A DNA stretch of 48,654 nt from an uncultured Bacteroidales bacterium. GTDB lineage: Bacteria > Bacteroidota > Bacteroidia > Bacteroidales > P3. Numbering within the stretch: position 1 is the stretch's first letter; the number at the start of each line of letters is the position of its first letter. Position numbers and translations under genes: made by a program. The stretch is from the NCBI GenBank assembly GCA_944320465.1, contig CALUHO010000023.1, positions 1 through 48,654 on the forward strand. Direction: 5' to 3'. This document shows, piece by piece, positions 1 to 8,323 of this stretch. The notes beneath the pieces are model-generated. The model did not search any database. It was not told the DNA's origin and worked only from the letters and a program-made list of their open reading frames with translations.

Positions 1-52
1 CTTTACATTCTTGGGTGTAAAATCGGGTGTTTGTTTTGTAAAACATTGGTTT

Positions 53-1186
53 TCAATGTTTGTTGCGGTGCGGACGGTACTGGTAATTCAAGTTGGCATT
101 GTACAAGCTATTATTTCCCGTCGTATTGCCTGCCGACTCCCAATAACGCTCGGGCAAAGCGGTCTGGCTCACCCTGCTCCGGTTCCGCAAAGCGGTAGCA
201 TCCCGGTTCCAGACCCCGGAAAACTGCAAGCCGACGGAATGCCGTTCGTTTATCGCATACTCGTTGCCAGAAAAGACGGAATGGGTCTCCTGATAGTATT
301 TGACACGGCTTTCCATTTCTTTGACCAAGGTGTCCCCAGCAAGGTAACGGACGGTCTTCTGGCTTACAGGATAGCTCATATTGGTATTCTGGAAAGAATA
401 GGACAAGAGGTTAGACCATTTCCCGCTTTTGTGATCCAACTGGAATCCCGCCGTATTGCCTATCTTCCTCCCGAACTGCACCTGGTCGTAAACCGATAAG
501 GCCAGTCGGTCGGCCAAGGCCCGTTTGGTCCTGATCCTGACCACGGCATTGCCTTCGGCCGAATACCGGGCCGATGCCGTCCGCTCGATTTCTATCTTGT
601 CGATGTCCGTGGATTGCAAGGCATCCAGCTCGTCCATCGTCCGGACTTCCCGTCCATCGATGTAAATAATCGGCTGGCCTTTCCCCGGCACGGTAATCCT
701 GTCCTGGTTGTCCACCATCAAGCCGGGGCTTTTCTTGAGCACATCCACCAGCGAGCCTGCTTCCGACAAGATGGTGTTGTCCACATTGACCACTATCCGC
801 CCTTTCGCCTGCCGGAACACGGGTCTTTTTCCCTGCACCGTCACCGTCCGGAGCATCTGCGCGTCTTTTTCCATCCGCACCTTGCCCAAATCCACCATCC
901 CGGAATCCACCACGGCTTCCATCGTCCTCCCTTTATAGCCCAGACAGGAGAACTGCAACAAGTAACGGCCTGCCTCCAACGAACCGAACTCGAACCGTCC
1001 GTCAAAGGCCGTCATGCCTGCGATCTGGCTGCTATCCTCGATGCTGGACAACACAACCGCCGCAAACTCCACCACCGTGTCGCAGTCGAAGACAATGCCC
1101 TTAATACCGCCCGCAGACTGCGCAAGCACTTCGCCGTTCGCATGCAACATAAAACATGACGCCAATAAGAAACATACCTTTTTCAT
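53..1186 (-). pseudogene. Outer-membrane beta-barrel (TonB-dependent-receptor-like) protein, truncated
   Basis: The 377-residue product begins with a signal peptide (MKKVCFLLASCFMLHANGEV), followed by a carboxypeptidase-regulatory-like fold (about residues 26-105) and a TonB-plug-like domain (about 110-220, including PGKGQPIIYIDGREV). The first strands of an OMP_b-brl barrel then end abruptly at a TGA (53-55). Family members of this architecture are normally about 700-800 residues, so roughly half of the barrel is missing. Only 52 bases lie beyond the stop, so a frameshift, a nonsense mutation or an assembly error cannot be told apart. The start is supported by a strong AGGAGG ribosome site just upstream. 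Such proteins sit in the outer membrane; the substrate cannot be inferred. A palindrome at 1338-1357 lies upstream and could be its operator. Confidence 0.6.
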
Positions 1187-1337
1187 GGCACCTCCTTTTC
1201 TGTATCATTTGTTCAACCCAACCCCACACCCACTGATTTCTTCAGACAAAAAACGTGCCAAAAAAAACTAAATTATTTACAATCAGTGTTTTAAGAATTA
1301 AAAGCAACTTCAAAAGTGTAACAAAATGGAACACTCG

Positions 1338-1357
1338 CTGTAACACAAGTGTTACAG
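1338..1357. promoter_or_regulatory. Palindrome CTGTAACACAAGTGTTACAG, candidate operator
   Basis: Two perfect 9-base arms (CTGTAACAC / GTGTTACAG) are separated by AA. A further GTGTAACA half-site lies about 20 bases to its left. The site lies 150 bases upstream of the outer-membrane protein start (minus strand) in an otherwise AT-rich gap, and on the far side it abuts the terminator of the next gene. It has the form of a binding site for a dimeric repressor such as a TetR-type protein; the regulator is not identifiable here. Confidence 0.35.
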
Positions 1358-1364
1358 TTCGGAC

Positions 1365-1409
1365 AAAAAAAGAGGCTTGACGGGAATTCTCAAACTCCCA
1401 TCAAGCCTC
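1365..1409 (-). terminator. Intrinsic terminator of the AAA/PD-(D/E)XK gene
   Basis: On the minus strand a 14-base stem (GAGGCTTGATGGGA pairing with TCCCGTCAAGCCTC, one G-U) with a short loop is followed by seven T. It lies 26 bases beyond the stop codon at 1436. Confidence 0.85.
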
Positions 1410-1435
1410 CTGTCCGCAGTGGCGGAATGGCCGAA

Positions 1436-3190
1436 TCAACGCACGTCCCTTGCGGCGGTTTCCTCGCAGACGGCCATCTCCGCCCCTTTGAACACCACCT
1501 TCAGCAGATGAAGCCTCGTCCCGGCACAAAGGCGTTCCACCACCTTGTCATAGCTGTATCTTTCCAACTGAGCGTCCGCCTCCCGACTCTTGGCCTCCAG
1601 CTCGGCATCGCCCGCCGAGGGCTTCACGTACTTCAATTCCAGAATGTAGCTGTGCGCCACTTCCGGGAAACGCTGCTTGTCCGGCAACAGCAAAAAGTCG
1701 CTATAGCCGTAGTTCAGCTCGATTTCCGGCTCCACCAAGTACAAATTGTTCAGGGCCAAATACGCCTTGAAGAAACCTTGCAGATTGTGTTCGCCCAGGA
1801 TGCTGTCCCGCACCGAGGAATTGGCCTTGTACGCCTCCGCGATACGAACCATAAGCGGTCTCCAGTTGCCTTCGAACGACATCCAATCCATTTCATCCTG
1901 CATCTTAACCATATCCACTCTGGAAGAACGCTCATAATAATCCCGCATGAAGCCCCAATATTGTTCCTTCACGCAAAGGTTGGGTATCACCATCTTCAAT
2001 CGCCGCCCTTGCGCTTCGCCCATCGTCAGCAAACCGTAATAATAGAGCAGGCTCCGGAAGTTGTCCTCCTCGGTCACGTATTCGGCCGGGAACGAGGTCC
2101 TCAACGTCATCGTCAGCGAACCCGTGGCCGCTATCTCCTCGATCACGCTCATCCGGTCCTCACGCTTGTTGCCCCGGTCTATGTCCGCCAGCATCTTCAA
2201 TTTCTTGTAGTCCGTCCGGATGTTCTTGTCCACCATTTCCTTGGGAGACCGCCCGAACGACACCTGATGCCGCAGATAGTAGTACACCATGTCGCAATTG
2301 TACAAACGGTCTTCTTCCAGACATTCTTCGGCAAAACAATAGTTGTTGTACCACGGCTTCATCTCCGCCATCATCCCCTCGATGTCCGCCTCCGCCCTCA
2401 ACTTGCCGTGCGCCTGGTAATACCGGAACATCTCCCGCACCTCGCTCTCCGAAAAGCCTAACATGTGGTTGAACCTCGGATCCTGCGAAATGTTCCAGTC
2501 GATATTGTAGCCGCTCGACAGGTCGTCCAAGGTCACCGGCGACACCCCAATCAGGAACACCCGGCTGAACATCACCTTGAATATCTTGAAATATTCCCGG
2601 TAGAAACCGCTGGCATGCGTCAGCTTCCGGAACATCTCCGTCCCCCCCTCGCTCAGTATCACGTTGGTGAAGTTGTCGTACTCGTCGATAATCAGGTACA
2701 AGGGGTAACCTTTCTCATGCGCCTGCAAATTGATGTAGTTGAGCTTGTCGCTGGCCGTCTCAAAGCCTTTCACTTTCCCGGCAAAGCCCTCCCCGTAATA
2801 CTTGGCATAGGTGTCGGCAAACAAATCCAAAACCATCCCGCAATAGGAATTGAAACGGCGGCTCAAATCCGCCATGCCGTCCCCCACCCCGATCAGCGAG
2901 AAATCGAAATACACAATCTGGAACGCATTCTTCAAGGGCGTGGGACGCTCATGGATCCACAATCCCTCGAACAAGGCATCGAAACTGTCCGCCCTGGCGA
3001 TGTCGTAATACGCCCGCATCATGCTCACGAACACGCTCTTGCCAAACCGCCGAGGCCGTATCAGGAACAAATACTTGTTCATCTCCTCTATCGCCGGCAA
3101 GTACATCGTCTTGTCCACATAATAAAAATCCTCTCTCCGCACCTCCTCGAAACTCGCCACCCCGTAAGGAATCCCTTTCACCTTGTCCAT
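1436..3190 (-). CDS. AAA-ATPase-like / PD-(D/E)XK nuclease family protein
   Basis: The 584-residue protein has the family's opening signature (GIPYGVASFEEVRREDFYYVD), a P-loop-like RPRRFGKS at about residue 46, and the acidic LYLIIDEYDNF strand (Walker B-like) near residue 165. At the C-terminus is a PD-(D/E)XK core: the aspartate in GYSDFLLLPD and the E-x-K of ILELKYVK. This is the AAA-ATPase_like plus PDDEXK_9 architecture, abundant and often multicopy in Bacteroidales. Its cellular role is not established; selfish or defence-related roles have been suggested. The length and both active sites look intact, in contrast to the decayed paralogue at 11.1-12.6 kb. It is a single gene with its own terminator. 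Confidence 0.9.
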   Translation of the reverse strand: MDKVKGIPYGVASFEEVRREDFYYVDKTMYLPAIEEMNKYLFLIRPRRFGKSVFVSMMRAYYDIARADSFDALFEGLWIHERPTPLKNAFQIVYFDFSLIGVGDGMADLSRRFNSYCGMVLDLFADTYAKYYGEGFAGKVKGFETASDKLNYINLQAHEKGYPLYLIIDEYDNFTNVILSEGGTEMFRKLTHASGFYREYFKIFKVMFSRVFLIGVSPVTLDDLSSGYNIDWNISQDPRFNHMLGFSESEVREMFRYYQAHGKLRAEADIEGMMAEMKPWYNNYCFAEECLEEDRLYNCDMVYYYLRHQVSFGRSPKEMVDKNIRTDYKKLKMLADIDRGNKREDRMSVIEEIAATGSLTMTLRTSFPAEYVTEEDNFRSLLYYYGLLTMGEAQGRRLKMVIPNLCVKEQYWGFMRDYYERSSRVDMVKMQDEMDWMSFEGNWRPLMVRIAEAYKANSSVRDSILGEHNLQGFFKAYLALNNLYLVEPEIELNYGYSDFLLLPDKQRFPEVAHSYILELKYVKPSAGDAELEAKSREADAQLERYSYDKVVERLCAGTRLHLLKVVFKGAEMAVCEETAARDVR

Positions 3191-3275
3191 GTTGTTTATT
3201 TTTTGGATCCAACCAAATGCAAAAGCATAACTTTACAAAAATACAATTTCCCTGCAAGAAAAACAGCATCACCGA

Positions 3276-4586
3276 TTACATGAACCTCAGCGTGAAAGTG
3301 GTGCGGCCGGGTTCGGAACGGAGCGTAATCGAGCCGCCGGAAAGACGCATCAGCTGGCGGGAAACGGCCAGACCTATGCCGGTTCCTTCTCTCTTAGTGG
3401 TGAAAAACGGCATGAAAATCTCCTCGGCCAAATCAGCCGGAATAACCGGGCCGTTGTTGGACACCTCTATCACCACCGCTTCTTGCTCGTCCACGTAGGC
3501 CGACAAGGAGACAAGACCGTCCTGACGTCCCGTCCCGATGGCCTGCTGGGCGTTCTTCAGGAGGTTCACCACCACCTGGCTCACCAAGCGTTCATCGGCA
3601 TGCAACAGCAAATCCTCCGGATCCACATTCAATTCCATCCGAGTGGAAGGATTGAGGTCCTGATGACGAGCCAATTCCATCATCCGCATCAAAAAGCCCT
3701 TTACATAAAACAAAGCCGGTTCAGGCACGGGAAGATGCGTGAACTTGCGGTAGGAGGACACAAACGAAATCAAACCCTTGCCGGTAGTGCAAATCGTTTC
3801 CAATCCCTGCCGCATCCCCGTTTCCGATTCCGGGCAACGGTCCAGCAAGGTATTGCCCAAGGAGACAATCGGGGTCACCGAATTCATGATTTCATGGGTC
3901 AGCACCCGCGTGAGCCGAATCCAGGCATCGATCTCCCGTTCATCCAACTCGCTCTCGATATCGTTCAATGCCAAGATGCGCAAAGCCCCCTGCGGCATAT
4001 CCACCACCGAAAGACGGATGGAGAGTTCCACTTTGCCGCGCTCGTTCTGGAAAGACACCGTCTGCTTGCTGCCGGGAGTCAAGCCCCGAATCACCTTGAC
4101 CAGATTCTCGTCCGCCTTAGAGAGGTCAGCCAATTGCCGCGGACGTTCCAAGCCCAGCAAACGCGCCGCCTCCCGGTTGCTTTGCACCACTCTTTCGTTG
4201 GCATCCAGCACCAAGACTCCGGTCTTGACCGATTGCAGCACATGCTCGTAGAAAATCTCCCGTTGCCGGGCCGAAAGCTTGGCCGCCGAAAGAATCTGCA
4301 AGATCCGGTTCAAAGCGGCATTGATGGCTTTTGTATAGATGTCTCCCCGCTGGGTCGGGAAACGGAAAGCGTAGTCCTCGTTATCCACCGCGTCCACCAT
4401 CAGCCGCAGCTTCTCCCGTCCGGCGGCATAGAGCTTGCACAGCCAGACCCCATGCCAAACCAAGAAGGATGCCGCCACGCCTGCCAACGCCCAGCAACGA
4501 TACGACAAGGCCAAGGCGAGACCGGCCGATGCCAGCACCACCCATGTCAAATCATACCAGAACTTATCCCTCAATCGATTTTTCAT
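3276..4586 (-). CDS. NtrB-like sensor histidine kinase
   Basis: The 436-residue protein has two N-terminal membrane segments (about residues 12-50), a HAMP-like/linker region, a PAS domain (about 108-210), and a dimerisation helix with the phospho-accepting His231 in LTRVLTHEIMNSVTPI. A C-terminal HATPase domain carries the N box (VVNLLKNAQQAI) and G boxes (EVSNNGPVI, GTGIGLAVS). The family autophosphorylates on this histidine and hands the phosphate to an NtrC-type regulator, which is encoded just upstream on the same strand (4865-6223). The two genes are most likely one operon, although about 280 bases of repeats separate them. The signal sensed is unknown. Confidence 0.9.
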   Translation of the reverse strand: MKNRLRDKFWYDLTWVVLASAGLALALSYRCWALAGVAASFLVWHGVWLCKLYAAGREKLRLMVDAVDNEDYAFRFPTQRGDIYTKAINAALNRILQILSAAKLSARQREIFYEHVLQSVKTGVLVLDANERVVQSNREAARLLGLERPRQLADLSKADENLVKVIRGLTPGSKQTVSFQNERGKVELSIRLSVVDMPQGALRILALNDIESELDEREIDAWIRLTRVLTHEIMNSVTPIVSLGNTLLDRCPESETGMRQGLETICTTGKGLISFVSSYRKFTHLPVPEPALFYVKGFLMRMMELARHQDLNPSTRMELNVDPEDLLLHADERLVSQVVVNLLKNAQQAIGTGRQDGLVSLSAYVDEQEAVVIEVSNNGPVIPADLAEEIFMPFFTTKREGTGIGLAVSRQLMRLSGGSITLRSEPGRTTFTLRFM

Positions 4587-4617
4587 CTATCTATACCCCT
4601 ATCGCGAACCGCAACGT

Positions 4618-4772
4618 CCGCCCTGAACCGATAATGCGTCAGAACAGAACCTTGGCGCGGCGTGTCAGAATGGCAAAATACGAGGCGACCAACCGATGCC
4701 CGCCCTGAACCGATGGTGCGCGTCAGAACAGAACCTTGGCACGGCGTGTCAGAATGGGCAAGATGCAAGGCC
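4618..4772. repeat. Tandem duplication of the left end of repeat family A
   Basis: Two imperfect copies, about 71-73 bases each (4618-4688 and 4700-4772), share CCGCCCTGAACCGAT, then TCAGAACAGAACCTTGGC and CGGCGTGTCAGAATGG. The second copy runs directly into the full family A element at 4743-4863. Together they fill the gap between the response-regulator and kinase genes. No reading frame here looks coding. Confidence 0.8.
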
Positions 4773-4863
4773 GCCGAGGGCGAGGACGACGGGAGCGTAC
4801 TTCCGTACGTGACCGAGTCCGAGACCCGATGACAACGCCGCAGATTGCCCATTATCACACGCC
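4743..4863. repeat. Repeat family A, copy 1 (stop-codon-adjacent hairpin element)
   Basis: The ends are imperfect inverted repeats: GGCGTGTCAGAATGGGCAAG on the left and, read inward from the right, GGCGTGTGATAATGGGCAAT. The centre holds TTCCGTACGTGACCGA, whose GTACGTGA core recurs in copies near 15.6 kb and 40.97 kb. The element ends one base from the stop codon (TAG, 4865-4867) of the response regulator. It is non-coding and can fold into a long hairpin in the 3' untranslated region. Confidence 0.8.
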
Positions 4864-4864
4864 G

Positions 4865-6223
4865 CTATATTCCGTATTTTTTCATTTTTCGGTACAAAGT
4901 CTGCCTCGACACCCCCAACTCCGCCGCCGCCAACGACAGATTCCCCTCGCAACGCGCCACGGCGTTCTGTATCACGTTTTTCTCCATTTCAACCAAATCG
5001 ACCTTGACATCCTCCAAATGCGAACGGTCGGACTTCTGCTCTTTCAGCTCGAAATCCTGAGCCCCGAGCGTCCGCGAATCGGTCATGATGACAGCCCGCT
5101 CCACCGCGTGTTCCAGCTCCCGGATATTGCCCGGCCAAGTGTGATGCTCCAGCCTTTCCACGGCATCCGGCCCCAAGTTCAAATCCGGCTTCCCGTACAT
5201 CTTCCCGTATCTATCCAAAAAGAGCGATGCCAGTTGCCAGATGTCCTCGGTCCGAAGGCACAATGGAGGAATTTCGATATGGATGGTGTTGATACGGTAG
5301 AAAAGGTCTTCCCGGAAATGCCCGGAAGCGACCCGTTCGTGCAGATTGCAATTGGTGGCGCAGACAAGACGGATATCCACCGGAATGGGATGATTGCCCC
5401 CCACCCGGGTCACCTGCTTGCGTTGCAAGACAGTCAGCAGCTTGGCTTGAAGATGAGGCGGGATATTGCCGATTTCATCGAGGAAAAGCGTCCCGTGGTC
5501 GGCCAGCTCGAACTTGCCTTCATGATCCTGTTTGGCATCGGTAAAAGCCCCCTTCATATAACCGAACAACTCGCTCTCGAACAAGCTTTCGGACAAAGCC
5601 CCCACGTCCACGCTAAGCATCGGCTTGTCCCGGCGAAGCGACAAACGATGTATTTCCTTGGCCATCATCTCCTTGCCAATCCCGTTCGGACCGGTTATCA
5701 GGATATTGGCATCGGTCGGCGCCACTTTTTCCACCAATGACTTGATCCGTTGCATGGCCGGGCTCGTGCCCCAGAACATCAAGGATGCGGAATCTTCGGC
5801 GGATACCGGCACTGCCGTCTCCGGACTTCCTTTGGAACGCCGTATCCGCAAAGCGCGTTCCAGCACGCTGACCAGCTTGCCATTGTCGAAAGGCTTGACC
5901 ACAAAGTCGCAGGCTCCTTGCTGCAATCCCCTTACTGCCAAATCGATATCGGCATAGGCTGTAAACAGGACCACTTCCGTTTCCGGTTCCATCGCCTTGA
6001 TTTCACCCAACCAGTAAAGCCCCTCGTTGCCGTTATTGATGGCGGCTTTGAAATTCATGTCCAACAGAACCACGTCCGTTTCCTCCCGCCGAAGCACATT
6101 CCGAATCTCGTCCGGGCAGGACAAGGTCGTCACCTTGGCAAACAAGGGTTTCAGCAGCATCTCCACAGCAGCCAGCACCGCCTTGTTGTCGTCCACCACC
6201 AATATATGTCCTTCTTTTTTCAT
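4865..6223 (-). CDS. NtrC-family sigma-54-dependent response regulator
   Basis: Starting at MKKEGHILVVDD, the protein is 452 residues. A receiver domain has Asp11/Asp12 and phospho-acceptor Asp55 (VVLLD). It is followed by a sigma-54 AAA+ domain with a Walker A (GPNGIGKE, 178-185), the sigma-54-contacting GAFTDAK loop, and an arginine-rich second half. The C-terminal Fis-type helix-turn-helix is LSLAAAELGVSRQTLYRKMKKYGI. The family activates RNA polymerase carrying sigma-54. The frame is open to 6331, and an alternative ATG lies at 6238; I chose 6223 because the receiver fold starts immediately after it. It is paired with the kinase at 3276-4586. Its targets are not known. Confidence 0.92.
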   Translation of the reverse strand: MKKEGHILVVDDNKAVLAAVEMLLKPLFAKVTTLSCPDEIRNVLRREETDVVLLDMNFKAAINNGNEGLYWLGEIKAMEPETEVVLFTAYADIDLAVRGLQQGACDFVVKPFDNGKLVSVLERALRIRRSKGSPETAVPVSAEDSASLMFWGTSPAMQRIKSLVEKVAPTDANILITGPNGIGKEMMAKEIHRLSLRRDKPMLSVDVGALSESLFESELFGYMKGAFTDAKQDHEGKFELADHGTLFLDEIGNIPPHLQAKLLTVLQRKQVTRVGGNHPIPVDIRLVCATNCNLHERVASGHFREDLFYRINTIHIEIPPLCLRTEDIWQLASLFLDRYGKMYGKPDLNLGPDAVERLEHHTWPGNIRELEHAVERAVIMTDSRTLGAQDFELKEQKSDRSHLEDVKVDLVEMEKNVIQNAVARCEGNLSLAAAELGVSRQTLYRKMKKYGI

Positions 6224-6451
6224 AATCTCTGCTTTCATCCACACTGGTCCCGTTCCAGCCGGGATGCGATGCTTCCCTTTCTTCGAAGCCGGACGGTACA
6301 ACTTAACAAAGTTATACATTTTGGTCGACAAACCTCCATGCCGGATTGCAAACCACGTTGAGGGTCGCTCCGGTCTCTCCGGAAAACCAGCAAAAACCTG
6401 CCTCCAAACCGGATTGCCAAGCCTCCGGATACATAATAACGAAAAAAAATA

Positions 6452-6482
6452 GTTGCAACTATAAAAAATAGTTGTATATTTG
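6452..6482 (+). promoter_or_regulatory. Promoter with a palindromic operator in its spacer
   Basis: A TTG (6453-6455) lies 19 bases before TATATTTG (6475-6482), matching the Bacteroidetes TTTG/TAnnTTTG promoter. The 19-base spacer (6456-6474) is itself a perfect dyad, CAACTAT-AAAAA-ATAGTTG, so a repressor bound there would occlude polymerase. The promoter serves the retropepsin-like gene that starts at 6511. Confidence 0.6.
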
Positions 6483-6510
6483 CCAGTGATTTCTCCAATC
6501 TGTAATAGTT

Positions 6511-7755
6511 ATGAAATATCTCATTTTGACAATTGCATGCCTCATCGGAAATTCAGTTCTTGCACAAGACAAAAAGGTTTGTGAGGGAATAGTAGGTATT
6601 GCCATCGATGCTGTCAACAACAGTTCAACCGTTGAATTGAAGAAACATTTATCATCAGATTTCATTTGTGCAGGACAGACAGGCACTACCGCCATCATGA
6701 CAATGGAACTATTGGTTACCCAATTGAACGAACACATCTCCGACATCAGCAAAATAAGTGAGCAGCAGGAAAATGGAACATTAACCCTGGTTTATGATTT
6801 CAATTACAGTAAGAAGTTGGGACATAAGAATGCGACTTTTGTATTCAATACCGATAATCAGCTGAAACAGATTGATTTGTTGCCCGTTCAAGTCAAGAAA
6901 GCAGATACAAAGACCGATTTTGAAACACCTGCACAAGACATTCTCACCGTCCCAATGGAAATCCGAAACGGCTTGATAGTCGTAACCGCCAAACTGAACG
7001 GTATCGAGAGGAAATTCATTCTCGACAGCGGTGCGCCAACCCTCTATTTGAACAGCCCGTACTTCAGTAAAGACACTATAACTTCAATGAGTACTGCGCA
7101 AAGCGTAAATTCCAGCATTTCGGGACAGGATATCATCCACATCGATTCTTTCGATTTTTATGGCATCAAAACACAAAACAAAGATTTTGTAATGTCCGAC
7201 CTTTCCCATTTGCTCAAAGACGAGGAAATCTACGGGCTGATAGGATACCAAGTCATTAAAGACTACGATTGGCTGTTCGATTATGCAAACAAAACCTTGA
7301 CATTGATTAAGCCGGATAAAACCACTGATTATATCAGCGAATTACAACATACCACTTATGAAATACCTCTCCAAATGACATCTGAAACTTCGCATATCCC
7401 TTTTGTAAAAGGGAAGATAGGAACAAAAGAAGTATCTTTGGGCATTGATTGCGGAGCTTCAGTAAATTTGTTGGATGTTACTCTGCTTGACAAGTTAAAA
7501 AACAACTTAGCCAACATAACCACAACCAAATTAACCGGTGCATCTAAGCAAGAAGCGAATGTGCAAAGTGCCACAGTAAAATCACTGACTATCGGAAATG
7601 CATTATTTGAAAATGTATCTACTGTATTTAATGACATGAGCCATTTGAACTCCCGCCGGGAAAATAAGATTGACGGACTTATTGGTTATGAAATTTTCTC
7701 CCACCAAAAGGTCTTGGTTAGTGTACAAAATAAGAAACTTATTTTTATAGAATAG
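6511..7755 (+). CDS. Secreted retropepsin-like aspartyl protease, two-lobed
   Basis: The 414-residue protein has a signal peptide (MKYLILTIACLIGNSVLAQ), then a roughly 110-residue N-terminal domain resembling a DUF3887/NTF2-like lipoprotein domain. Two retropepsin-type lobes follow. The first has the active-site triad Asp172-Ser-Gly (FILDSGAP) and a hydrophobic IGYQVIKDYDWLFDY strand. The second has Asp313-Cys-Gly (LGIDCGAS) in the same place, a substitution of the usual Ser/Thr, and IGYEIF. One chain carrying both halves resembles pepsin-like intramolecular pairing. The gene is markedly AT-richer than its neighbours, which suggests transfer. It probably acts in the periplasm; its substrate is unknown. 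Confidence 0.75.
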   Translation: MKYLILTIACLIGNSVLAQDKKVCEGIVGIAIDAVNNSSTVELKKHLSSDFICAGQTGTTAIMTMELLVTQLNEHISDISKISEQQENGTLTLVYDFNYSKKLGHKNATFVFNTDNQLKQIDLLPVQVKKADTKTDFETPAQDILTVPMEIRNGLIVVTAKLNGIERKFILDSGAPTLYLNSPYFSKDTITSMSTAQSVNSSISGQDIIHIDSFDFYGIKTQNKDFVMSDLSHLLKDEEIYGLIGYQVIKDYDWLFDYANKTLTLIKPDKTTDYISELQHTTYEIPLQMTSETSHIPFVKGKIGTKEVSLGIDCGASVNLLDVTLLDKLKNNLANITTTKLTGASKQEANVQSATVKSLTIGNALFENVSTVFNDMSHLNSRRENKIDGLIGYEIFSHQKVLVSVQNKKLIFIE

Positions 7756-7875
7756 TTTAGTTATAACTCTATCCAGCCCGTTTGCCTTGCTCCTCATAGG
7801 CTCATTTTTTGCAGAGGATACAAGGGCAGGCCCGATGGAGGTTCCAGGTTCCGGCATCGCCAAAAATAGAAAGCC

Positions 7876-8310
7876 ATGAAAAACAATATGACGAAAAAGG
7901 AAGAAGAAGTGATGGAAATGCTGTGGAAACACGGCCCAATGAGCGTGTCCCAGCTTCTGGAGAAATACCCGGATCCCAAGCCGCATTTCAACACCGTTTC
8001 GACCATGGTCCGCTCCCTGGAGAAGAAAGGCTATGTGGACCACAAGGCCGAAGGCGTTTCCTACCACTATTTTGCCAAGGTATCGGAAGCCGAATACGGC
8101 AAAGGCTTCATCAAGAATATCATCCATCGCTACATGGACAATTCGTACATGTCGGCGGTCTCGATGTTCGTGGAGGAGGAAAAGATTTCGGTGGAGGAAC
8201 TCAAGAAGATGATTGCCGACATTGAAAAGAGCGGAACAAACACCTCGAAATCAACCCACGGAAAACAAAACAAGCTCCTGAACCCCAAAGCTCCCGGGAC
8301 TAACCTTTGA
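7876..8310 (+). CDS. BlaI/MecI/CopY-family transcriptional repressor
   Basis: The 144-residue protein begins with the family winged helix: TKKEEEVMEMLWKHGPMSVSQ, then FNTVSTMVRSLEKKGYV as recognition helix, then the wing GVSYHYFAKVS. A dimerisation tail follows. BlaI-type proteins repress their own operon until cleaved following a signal from the linked BlaR1 membrane peptidase, which is encoded 13 bases downstream. The last 30 residues are polar and atypical. An alternative start is Met5 (7888). Confidence 0.93.
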   Translation: MKNNMTKKEEEVMEMLWKHGPMSVSQLLEKYPDPKPHFNTVSTMVRSLEKKGYVDHKAEGVSYHYFAKVSEAEYGKGFIKNIIHRYMDNSYMSAVSMFVEEEKISVEELKKMIADIEKSGTNTSKSTHGKQNKLLNPKAPGTNL

Positions 8311-8323
8311 AAAAAACGATATC

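Noticed and set aside
1349..2461. Long plus-strand ORF (370 codons) opposite the AAA/PD-(D/E)XK gene
   Set aside because: It is antisense to a clearly recognised protein. Its translation is rich in His, Arg and Gln with no family signature, typical of a shadow frame in GC-rich coding DNA. The same applies to the long frames at 3483-4634, 13383-14384, 14532-15608, 15779-16831 and 27459-28706.
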